Below are positions 57,659 to 64,000 of a stretch of 64,000 bases of DNA, piece after piece. Source of the DNA: Candidatus Methanoperedens sp. (GTDB lineage Archaea > Halobacteriota > Methanosarcinia > Methanosarcinales > Methanoperedenaceae); assembly GCA_012026835.1 (NCBI GenBank), contig VEPN01000008.1:1-64000 (forward strand), given 5' to 3'. The position numbers were made by a program, and so were the translations under genes. The stretch's first letter is position 1. Every line of letters starts with the position of its first letter. Below the pieces are notes generated by a model that worked only from the letters and a program-made list of their open reading frames with translations, did no database searches and was not told the DNA's origin.

Positions 57659-59539
57659 ATGAATTTAGATTTTCATTATTACGGAACATATGTTGCTGCC
57701 AGATTAGCAGGTTATGATAAGGATCCGGCACAAACAATTGCACATGCAGCCCAGTATGTTGATGATTCAAATGAATCGATGTTAAAGGATTCATTAGGAC
57801 ATTATTATATTAGTGATTTTTCACCTATTCCAACAGTACAGAGTATGTGGGATATGGCAAAAAAGGATATTTTTTGGTCTGAAGAAGCACTTAATAAGAT
57901 TGCTGATATTTGGGTTCCATTTCATTTTTTACCAGGAAACTACGGTAAAAATACTAATATTAAACAATATACGGGTCCTCAAACTGACAGCGGATCATTG
58001 TATCGCTGGACATTTGATGATGAGTCAACAAAGCAATTTAAAATGCTTTGTCAGCCCAATAATCTTATTGTCAAAACAATGATTAATGATATTATACTAA
58101 ACCATAAAAACAATGATTATACTTTACATCTTGCAGGTATGAGGATGCATGTATTGGCTGATACCTGGGCACATATGTTTTATATAGGTATGCCTGCGTG
58201 GTTTATAAATGATGCCCTGGAAGATGTTTTTATTGTAAACGGAACTGCAAAAACACCCTATAAATGGCTAAGGGTATGGCCATGGGATGACAGTACGGAT
58301 ATTATTCACGGAGATACAGCTACTCCGAATATGTTAGCCTATAATTCTGTCGTTTACCTTGGGCATGGACGAATGGGACACCTTCCGGATTACCCGTGGT
58401 ATAAATATGAATATACTCCCAGGTGGTCAAAAAATCCTATAACGAAAGACAATACCAGCTATTTTCTACAAGCATTTAAACAATTAACTAAAGCTCTGGA
58501 ATGTATCAAGAATAATACAATATTTGACATTAACAGTTATGCAGATTTGCCAGCTGAAACAGAAAATGTAATTAAAAAAATATTGTCAACTACACCCAAA
58601 GATAACGACCAGTCTGAAACATGGAGAAACAATATTGGCAAGATCAAAATAAATGGTACTCCGTTAGAGGTTCCAGTTGTATATAACAAAGATTTATGGT
58701 TGGATAAAGTGAAAGAAAAAATGAGTGTTAAAGATACCGATTATTATCACTTCAATAAATCAGCTTGTTTGCACCTGAAACTGGTACAGGATTCGCTAGC
58801 TGCAAACAATATTAATTTTGATTCTACCCCCAGAGAAGACATTGTAAGTACCAGGTTCAAATGCAAAAAGGGAAAGTATATCGGACCAATAGATGAAAGT
58901 TATAAATCAATTCAGTATTATCCACAAATGCAAGATCGGGGCATCACTCTTCAAATCATAAAACAAACACCCAGGCTTTTGACCTCAGGAGATATTATTG
59001 AAATTAAAACACTTGAATCTACTACTGGTAAATACAATTTCCTTGGAGCCTGGGAAACAACCAGTCTTTATTATTATTTAAGAGCTTATGATTTAAGTAA
59101 ACAAAAGTGGCAAATTGAGAAGGTTGATTCTGGTGGGAGCAAGGCTATTAATGCTGGTGATCGGGTTCGATTTAAGAACATGCATTTCGACCAGGAACCT
59201 TATATGTGTACTTATGATTATTGGATGGGTGGAACTTACCTTACGACTCAGGCCAATGGTTCTTCAGATAATGCTATTTGGATCATGGACGGTTTGACCG
59301 AATTTGATATTAACATTGTTACTGATGATTATTTTCGTTCGGATATTATTGACTTGGATACATCAACAAGAATTCATGACGATATAAAGATATATGGTAT
59401 TATTGATTCGAATAATAATGTTGACATAAATAACCTCAGAACTGCTCTGGACAACATTGGTTTGGGTTTTATCCATGTTGCACTTACTGATGATCAAAAA
59501 GAGCAAGTATACATTCAGCTTCAAAAGATTGTTAATTGA
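57659..59539 (+). CDS. DUF6765-like protein with C-terminal beta-rich domain
   Basis: The 626-residue protein has an N-terminal alpha-helical domain (about 1-340) that fits DUF6765: MNLDFHYYGTYVAARLAGY, AQYVDDSN, PFHFLPGN, and LHLAGMRMHVLADTWAHMF. The conserved Asp and His residues (DFHYY, HVLADTWAH) suggest a metal site like zinc-dependent phospholipase C or HD-type hydrolases. The last third (about 400-540) is beta-rich with repeated GDIIEIKT, WQIEK and GDRVRFKN motifs, like beta-trefoil or MIR-type lectin domains. No signal peptide is seen. AAAGGAGG precedes the start. The DNA is visibly more A+T-rich than its neighbours. Co-transcribed with the Hint gene 35 bases downstream. Confidence 0.85.
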   Translation: MNLDFHYYGTYVAARLAGYDKDPAQTIAHAAQYVDDSNESMLKDSLGHYYISDFSPIPTVQSMWDMAKKDIFWSEEALNKIADIWVPFHFLPGNYGKNTNIKQYTGPQTDSGSLYRWTFDDESTKQFKMLCQPNNLIVKTMINDIILNHKNNDYTLHLAGMRMHVLADTWAHMFYIGMPAWFINDALEDVFIVNGTAKTPYKWLRVWPWDDSTDIIHGDTATPNMLAYNSVVYLGHGRMGHLPDYPWYKYEYTPRWSKNPITKDNTSYFLQAFKQLTKALECIKNNTIFDINSYADLPAETENVIKKILSTTPKDNDQSETWRNNIGKIKINGTPLEVPVVYNKDLWLDKVKEKMSVKDTDYYHFNKSACLHLKLVQDSLAANNINFDSTPREDIVSTRFKCKKGKYIGPIDESYKSIQYYPQMQDRGITLQIIKQTPRLLTSGDIIEIKTLESTTGKYNFLGAWETTSLYYYLRAYDLSKQKWQIEKVDSGGSKAINAGDRVRFKNMHFDQEPYMCTYDYWMGGTYLTTQANGSSDNAIWIMDGLTEFDINIVTDDYFRSDIIDLDTSTRIHDDIKIYGIIDSNNNVDINNLRTALDNIGLGFIHVALTDDQKEQVYIQLQKIVN

Positions 59540-59574
59540 AACTCGATAATATGTATTAAACCAAAGGAGATAAA

Positions 59575-61299
59575 ATGACTAAAAATGAAGGAATTCTGAA
59601 CGCACAATTAAAGCAGACACCAGAAATGATTGCTAACAGGAAATATGTATTAAGTCAATGCAAACCTGATGGTGTTCCAATGAATCTGGATTTATCTGAT
59701 GATAGGCACTTTAATTTTTTACTTGATGAACGTGGAGGAAATGAATACCTGAAAAATCATTTCCCTTATTACCATCAGTTACTGCACAATTCCAGGCAAA
59801 ATGCTATAAAAGGGAAAAAAAATCTTAAGACTTCATTTGCCCCGGCTCATTTGACATTGTTGGAGAAAATGGCAAATGGTGATGACGTTTCTACAGATTG
59901 GCATGATCTTGTTCAGGTTACAGACCTGGTAGCTCAGCGAATTGGTTCTTCTGATGATCATGGAGTACACGCAACTGCTCTTGTCAGTTTTGTTGATGGT
60001 CTTCAATCAATGAACGCCATGTTGACTATTGGAAATCCCGACACTGGTGAAATTATTGCTCAAACGAACATTCCTCAATTATATGATCAGGGTTATGATA
60101 CGGTAATTACGGCTCATGGTACAACAAAAAAGCTGGATGGTGTTGAAGCCTCTCTTTCAATTGATTATGTTCTTTATAATACAAAAGATATAGTTCACAA
60201 GGTCTTGAAAATTCCACTTCTGGATAAAATCGACCCCAGTGAACCAATAAGAGTGACTGATCCGGTTCATAAACATGGAGTGAATAACGTAGGTTTTATG
60301 AAAGTTTGTATGGGTCGTTATGGTGCAGATTGTGATTACGAATATGAAGCTCAACCGCAACCATCCCCTCCAATACCAACAATCGCTGTATCGGGATCTG
60401 TGACATATGCCGGTACGATAAGCCAGCCCGGCCCTGATTCAGGTAAATTTGGGATATACTTTTTTGTAAAGAAACGTGATGGTGGTGCTGCTCAGCTTTT
60501 CACAAAAGAATCTGAAGCTTATAAATATTTTAAGCTTAGTAATAATAATCATACCCTTAGTTGGAACTTTCCTCCGGCAACATTTGAAAAAGCACCATGG
60601 GATCAAGGAAATGAAGTTGATCTTAATCTTACCGCTAATATTTGTGTCGACTCTCAAGTAAAAAATACTTGTTTCCAGGTAACCAGTTTAAAAGGTATTG
60701 ATGGAAATCCTTCGATAGCTAAAATTGATGTTCTTAAATTTTTCTGGGGATGTCTTAGTGCCGATTCATTAATACTAATGAAAGACGGTTCCAAAAAACG
60801 AGTTGATTCTATCAAAGTCAGTGACCGTGTTCAAATAGATGATTCAGGCTCATACTTATCTGTAGTTGATATCGTTACAGGCAAGGAGGAAAAACCTTGT
60901 TTAAGAGTTACTACAGAGAACAATCGCTCTTTATTAGTTACGGATGAACATCCAATCTTTAAATTTGATGGATTTTGTCTGGTGAAGGAATTAAGAATTG
61001 GTGATTTTGTGAAAACAGAATCAGGATTTGAAAGAGTTAGCAATGTATCGGAAGAACTATATAATGGTACAATTTATAATTTAAAACTGGGAGGGCATGA
61101 AAATCAAGAACAAGCAGGTGCAGCACACTATGCAAATGGCATATTTGTTGGCGACGGAAACATGCAAGGATTTTTATTGGAAAAACGAAAAGCAGAGGCG
61201 ATGAAGCCGCGAAGTATAGAAGAACTTCCTGAAGAATGGCGATTTGACGCGGAAAATGCCAGACGTTTAAGAGAAGGGGAAGTTTTAATTTCTGTATAA
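59575..61299 (+). CDS. large protein with C-terminal Hint (intein-type autoprocessing) domain
   Basis: The first roughly 260 residues are of unknown type; a beta-sandwich-like part follows (about 268-390). Residues 392-530 form a Hint domain: GCLSADSLILMKDGSKKRVDSI with catalytic Cys393, block B TDEHPIF (456-462, His459), LRIGDFV and the terminal block AHYANGIFVGDGN. The usual His-Asn end of inteins is GDGN here, as in bacterial-intein-like and toxin-associated Hint domains, so cleavage rather than splicing is expected. A basic/acidic tail of about 43 residues follows (EKRKAEAMKPRSIEELPEEW). No signal peptide. AAAGGAG precedes the ATG. A+T-rich, probably acquired together with the preceding gene. 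Confidence 0.88.
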   Translation: MTKNEGILNAQLKQTPEMIANRKYVLSQCKPDGVPMNLDLSDDRHFNFLLDERGGNEYLKNHFPYYHQLLHNSRQNAIKGKKNLKTSFAPAHLTLLEKMANGDDVSTDWHDLVQVTDLVAQRIGSSDDHGVHATALVSFVDGLQSMNAMLTIGNPDTGEIIAQTNIPQLYDQGYDTVITAHGTTKKLDGVEASLSIDYVLYNTKDIVHKVLKIPLLDKIDPSEPIRVTDPVHKHGVNNVGFMKVCMGRYGADCDYEYEAQPQPSPPIPTIAVSGSVTYAGTISQPGPDSGKFGIYFFVKKRDGGAAQLFTKESEAYKYFKLSNNNHTLSWNFPPATFEKAPWDQGNEVDLNLTANICVDSQVKNTCFQVTSLKGIDGNPSIAKIDVLKFFWGCLSADSLILMKDGSKKRVDSIKVSDRVQIDDSGSYLSVVDIVTGKEEKPCLRVTTENNRSLLVTDEHPIFKFDGFCLVKELRIGDFVKTESGFERVSNVSEELYNGTIYNLKLGGHENQEQAGAAHYANGIFVGDGNMQGFLLEKRKAEAMKPRSIEELPEEWRFDAENARRLREGEVLISV

Positions 61300-61328
61300 C
61301 AGATGAAATTCAAACAGGTTTGGGTTGT

Positions 61329-61877
61329 TCACATTAACTCAGTTAGTGTCTTTTCGTAGGTTCGCAGATCATGCGAACTATGAAGAACAAACCTTACCTC
61401 CCTGATTCCTTCATTATTCCCAAGGAAGTCCATAACAGCCCTGAGCGCTATCCTGCTTGCTTTTTCTACAGGATATCCGTATGCTCCCGTGCTGATTGAA
61501 GGGAAGGATATAGTCTTTATTCCCATCTCTACAGCTAATGCAAGACTGTTCTTGTAAGCATTTGAGAGAAGTCTGTCTTCTCCTTTATCTCCTCCGCCCC
61601 ATACCGGGCCGACTGTATGAATGACCTTTTTTGCCTTCAACCTACCTCCTGTTGTAGCTACTGCCTCACCTGTCGCAATACCCCCGGGCCACAACGTCTG
61701 CCTGATGAGCTTGCATTCTCCCAGTATTTCAGGCCCGCCTTTGCTGTGAATTGCGCCGTCCACACCTCCGCCTCCCATCAAGGTTGGATTTGCCGCATTG
61801 ACTATAGCTTCGGTTTCCTGTTCAGTGATGTCACCTGATAAAAGGACGATCTTTGTCTTGTTAATTATAGCATCCAT
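61329..61877 (-). CDS. macrodomain protein (ADP-ribose/O-acetyl-ADP-ribose binding, YmdB-like)
   Basis: The 182-residue protein is one macrodomain: LSGDITEQETEAIVNAANPTLMGGGGVDGAIH, PVWGGGDKG, ISFPSISTGAYGYPVEKAS. The Asn in NAANP and the catalytic-type GGVDGAIH loop fit MacroD/YmdB hydrolases that remove ADP-ribose or deacetylate O-acetyl-ADP-ribose. It converges on the Hint-protein gene with 29 bases between the stops. Macrodomains can reverse ADP-ribosylating toxins, but a link to the neighbouring cassette is only positional. Confidence 0.92.
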   Translation of the reverse strand: MDAIINKTKIVLLSGDITEQETEAIVNAANPTLMGGGGVDGAIHSKGGPEILGECKLIRQTLWPGGIATGEAVATTGGRLKAKKVIHTVGPVWGGGDKGEDRLLSNAYKNSLALAVEMGIKTISFPSISTGAYGYPVEKASRIALRAVMDFLGNNEGIREVRFVLHSSHDLRTYEKTLTELM

Positions 61878-61916
61878 TTAAGAATTCATTAATTTTTCAA
61901 CTATATATTTTTCACC

Positions 61917-62948
61917 TTATTTTGCATACTTTTTTACCAGAACCAGCAGGGATATGGATACAAAAACCGTCAGCAATGAAAATCCCGGAACTTCTGGGGT
62001 CTGCATTGTTATGGCTGTAGGTGTAACTTCGGATGTTTGGGTGATTGTCGGAATAGCCGTAGGCGCTGGCGCAGGCATCGTTGCGTTAAAATCGAGTGTC
62101 ATTATGAATATATTACCTTTAGCATCAGGTGGTATAAATGAACCAAAAGCAATATGTGTACCGTCAGGTGACCAGTCAAATGCCCAGTCCCATCTATTAT
62201 CGCCGGAAGTAAGTTGGGTTACATTAGTTCCATCGGCATCCATTATGTAGAGATGTTTCAATTTCATACCTTGGAACATATCACCTGCACGGTCAGAAAG
62301 GAATGCAATATATTTTCCGTCTGGAGACCACCTCACATAAATACCTGGTTGGCCTGTGCTTGTCATATTGCTGCCATCGGCGTCCATAATATTAATCGTT
62401 CCATCATAACCTCCAGTTGTAAAAATGATTTTCTTGCCATCAGGCGACCATGAAGGTATTATTTCATCGCCAAAATAATCTGTAAGTCTTTTTTTGTTTG
62501 TGCTGTTAATGTCTGCAATGAATATCTCGCGCCCATTTTCCGGTGTAGGACCTCCACCGTCAAAGATAATATACTGGCCAGCAGGAGATATTGCCGGATT
62601 ACCTGCTATGTGGAATAACACTGTTTTGTTTGAGCCGTTGGAATTCATTATATAAATTGAATTATCCAGTTCAAAAACAATTTTTGAACCGTCAGGAGTC
62701 CATTTAGCGTAATCACTGCTTTGTCCGGTACTTGTTATGTTGCTGCCGTCAGCACTCATGATATGGATGATTCCATTTTTATTTAAAGCGATTTTTTTGC
62801 CATCAGGAGACCATGCCGGGCTATCATAACTTACATTAGTACTACCGTAAGTTAACTGGGTGATATTGATAATGGCAACAGCAGATGCGTTTGGTATCAG
62901 GAATATTAATAGGATAATAATTAAAATATAATGATTGATATATCTCAT
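61917..62948 (-). CDS. secreted TolB-like beta-propeller protein with PGF anchor
   Basis: The 343-residue protein has a signal peptide (1-23), six or so TolB/WD40-like blades with repeated WSPDGKKIA/IYIMDADGSNVT motifs (about 30-290), a Pro/Thr-rich stalk and a C-terminal EVPGFSLLTVFVSISLL helix with KKYAK. That tail is a PGF-type sorting signal, so the protein should be lipid-anchored to the cell surface. It overlaps the upstream small secreted gene by TAATG. Confidence 0.9.
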   Translation of the reverse strand: MRYINHYILIIILLIFLIPNASAVAIINITQLTYGSTNVSYDSPAWSPDGKKIALNKNGIIHIMSADGSNITSTGQSSDYAKWTPDGSKIVFELDNSIYIMNSNGSNKTVLFHIAGNPAISPAGQYIIFDGGGPTPENGREIFIADINSTNKKRLTDYFGDEIIPSWSPDGKKIIFTTGGYDGTINIMDADGSNMTSTGQPGIYVRWSPDGKYIAFLSDRAGDMFQGMKLKHLYIMDADGTNVTQLTSGDNRWDWAFDWSPDGTHIAFGSFIPPDAKGNIFIMTLDFNATMPAPAPTAIPTITQTSEVTPTAITMQTPEVPGFSLLTVFVSISLLVLVKKYAK

Positions 62949-63289
62949 TAGTACAGCGTTGTATTCCCCGGACTTACGATACTCTGTACTTGCGTTCTGT
63001 TGAATTTGATTTCCAATTCGGAGTTGTCATCTACTGAAACATGCTTTTTATTGTCTTTTTCACCTTCCTTCTCAATTTCTTCAGGTTTTGCCTGTGCTGG
63101 AATGGTTTCGTTCAACCTGATCGATAATAAATCAACCAGGCTTGCATCATATCCCGGTATCTCTATTTCAGCCTCGATCCATCTTCCACTGCTGTTTATG
63201 TTTAATGTATGCGGTTCTATCTCAATTGCTGCCTGTAATGGTTTTACAACAAACAAATATGTTTTTAATAACATATATAATTTATGCAA
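62948..63289 (-). CDS. small surface-associated beta-domain protein, possibly truncated
   Basis: The 113-residue frame contains a domain seen in many Methanoperedens/Methanosarcina secreted proteins: IEIEPHTLNINSSGRWIEAEIEIPGYD, LLSIRLNETIPA and LEIKFNRTQVQSIV. In those proteins it usually follows a longer surface module. Here it stands alone; the N-terminus (MHKLYMLLKTYLFVVKP) is a poor signal peptide. It may be the surviving part of a larger gene. The stop overlaps the next start (TAATG). Confidence 0.65.
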   Translation of the reverse strand: MHKLYMLLKTYLFVVKPLQAAIEIEPHTLNINSSGRWIEAEIEIPGYDASLVDLLSIRLNETIPAQAKPEEIEKEGEKDNKKHVSVDDNSELEIKFNRTQVQSIVSPGNTTLY

Positions 63290-63450
63290 AAAAGCAACAG
63301 TTGCTTAAAAGATATTTTGCAAAGCCTGCGGTGATATTAAACCAAAGTCGGATACTTGCATCAGTCATGAGCCTGTTACCACAATCTTTATCTATCATGA
63401 TTATGATACTGATTATAAATATTAATAATAAATATAAATGGAGGGTATTA

Positions 63451-64000
63451 ATGAAAAAAGAATTGAATAACGTTTGTTTGAAAGCCTTTGCTTTTTTATC
63501 CATTGCTGTACTTTTCACGGCAATTCCTGCATTGGCTGATGGAGCGACCTATGCAGGTACGGATGCCTGTAAGACCTGTCATGCACAGGTTTACAGCAAG
63601 ATAAAAGAATCCATACACCAGAAAATGATCAGGGAAGCTTCGGTTCCAGGAAATGTTCATGGTAACCTGAGCGATCCGAAAGCTCCCAAGCTGTCTGAAA
63701 TTACATATGTCATCGGTGGATGGTACAAGGAAGAGAGCTACATCAAGAAAGACGGCAATAATTATAATGTAACAAAATACGAATGGAATCCCATAAAGCA
63801 GACCTATGCCAATGATAAGAGTATCAGGAACTGGCTCGAACAATGTGCAGGCTGCCATACGACAGGGTACAATACTACTACCCAGACATTCAAGGAATTA
63901 AATATCGGTTGTGAGGCATGCCACGGCCCGGGCAGCAAACATATTGTATCAAAGAACAAAAGCGATATTGTGATTGATAAATCCCCGGAGGCATGCGGCT
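63451..64000 (+). CDS. multihaem c-type cytochrome, N-terminal part (cut by window edge)
   Basis: The frame opens at ATG 63451 with GGAGGG six bases upstream and stays open to the end of the window (183 codons). It has a signal peptide (about 8-30, ending in PALA) and three haem sites: CKTCH (residues about 40-44), CAGCH (about 133-137) and CEACH (about 154-158), with extra His residues (IHQKM, GNVHGN, GPGSKH) as likely distal ligands. The pattern DACKTCHAQVYSKIKESIHQKM fits cytochrome c554-like proteins. It is divergent from the surface genes and probably exported; further haem sites are likely beyond the edge. Confidence 0.9.
   Translation, partial: MKKELNNVCLKAFAFLSIAVLFTAIPALADGATYAGTDACKTCHAQVYSKIKESIHQKMIREASVPGNVHGNLSDPKAPKLSEITYVIGGWYKEESYIKKDGNNYNVTKYEWNPIKQTYANDKSIRNWLEQCAGCHTTGYNTTTQTFKELNIGCEACHGPGSKHIVSKNKSDIVIDKSPEACG

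Noticed and set aside
59575-61299. True splicing intein in a host protein
   Set aside because: The terminal His-Asn and a following Cys/Ser/Thr extein are missing, and the short tail is not the rest of a known enzyme.
57659-61299. Prophage or complete mobile element carrying the cassette
   Set aside because: No integrase, transposase, capsid or terminal repeats are visible at either side.

Overview
This 64 kb window looks like chromosomal DNA of a methane-cycling archaeon of the order Methanosarcinales, most like the anaerobic methanotroph group Candidatus Methanoperedens (ANME-2d). This is inferred from gene content only. The evidence includes an McrC homologue, an HdrDE-like membrane heterodisulfide reductase, a Methanosarcina-type tandem-domain S-layer protein with a PGF-type C-terminal anchor, and a roughly 20-haem cytochrome carrying S-layer-like domains. 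An aminofutalosine synthase for menaquinone, archaeal haem synthesis genes (AhbD and a siroheme decarboxylase), a fused PorGD with PorA and PorB, Rio2 kinase, archaeal NAC, DUF460 and DUF504 proteins, and TATA/BRE-type promoters point the same way.

Layout. At 0-10 kb there are surface proteins (a sarcinarray protein and a large pilin-like protein), a repair pair (endonuclease III plus stand-alone 3'-phosphoesterase), a class II aldolase, and the giant multihaem cytochrome with a methyltransferase. At 10-17 kb come methionyl-tRNA synthetase and a tight anaerobic cobalamin operon (cbiT-cbiF-cbiG-cbiC). At 17-22 kb are the S-layer gene with a long leader, then a menaquinone pair (a cytosolic binding-protein-fold protein plus MqnE) and a small ribbon-helix-helix gene behind a phased GAACC repeat array. 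At 22-30 kb are oxidative-stress proteins (rubrerythrin-like, AhpD-like, ferritin-like), then mcrC, two DUF2180 proteins, porGD-porA-porB, a glutaredoxin-like protein, a winged-helix regulator and an FTR-rubredoxin fusion. A frameshifted methyltransferase pseudogene follows. At 30-39 kb is a minus-strand information-processing stretch (NAC, IscA/HesB, DUF460, Rio2, RGG-tailed OB-fold protein, MBL hydrolase, AAA ATPase) ending in the two haem-synthesis genes. At 39-47 kb are a monohaem surface protein with a Thr-Pro-rich linker, a polysaccharide deacetylase, a SpoIID-like protein, small redox enzymes, and threonine synthase with a ubiquitin-like sulfur carrier. At 47-54 kb are a phosphate transporter operon, whose PstB carries a TusA-like tail, and HdrDE. 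At 54-64 kb are an FtsZ paralogue, a NosD-like beta-helix protein, an MBL hydrolase, a thiamine-binding-type protein, an A+T-rich two-gene cassette (DUF6765-like protein plus a Hint-domain protein), a macrodomain protein, a TolB-like PGF-anchored protein and the start of another multihaem cytochrome.

How it fits together. Haem synthesis, several c-type cytochromes, menaquinone synthesis and HdrDE support respiratory, probably extracellular, electron transfer. McrC and Por connect to C1 and central carbon metabolism. The S-layer, sarcinarray, NosD, SpoIID and deacetylase proteins describe a complex protein and glycan surface. The strongest candidates for something undescribed are the DUF6765/Hint cassette at 57.6-61.3 kb, the phased GAACC array that continues into the RHH gene at 21.9-22.2 kb, the three 22-bp-spaced palindromes at 45.5 kb, and the PstB-TusA fusion. 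No rRNA, tRNA, CRISPR array or complete insertion sequence was recognised by eye.
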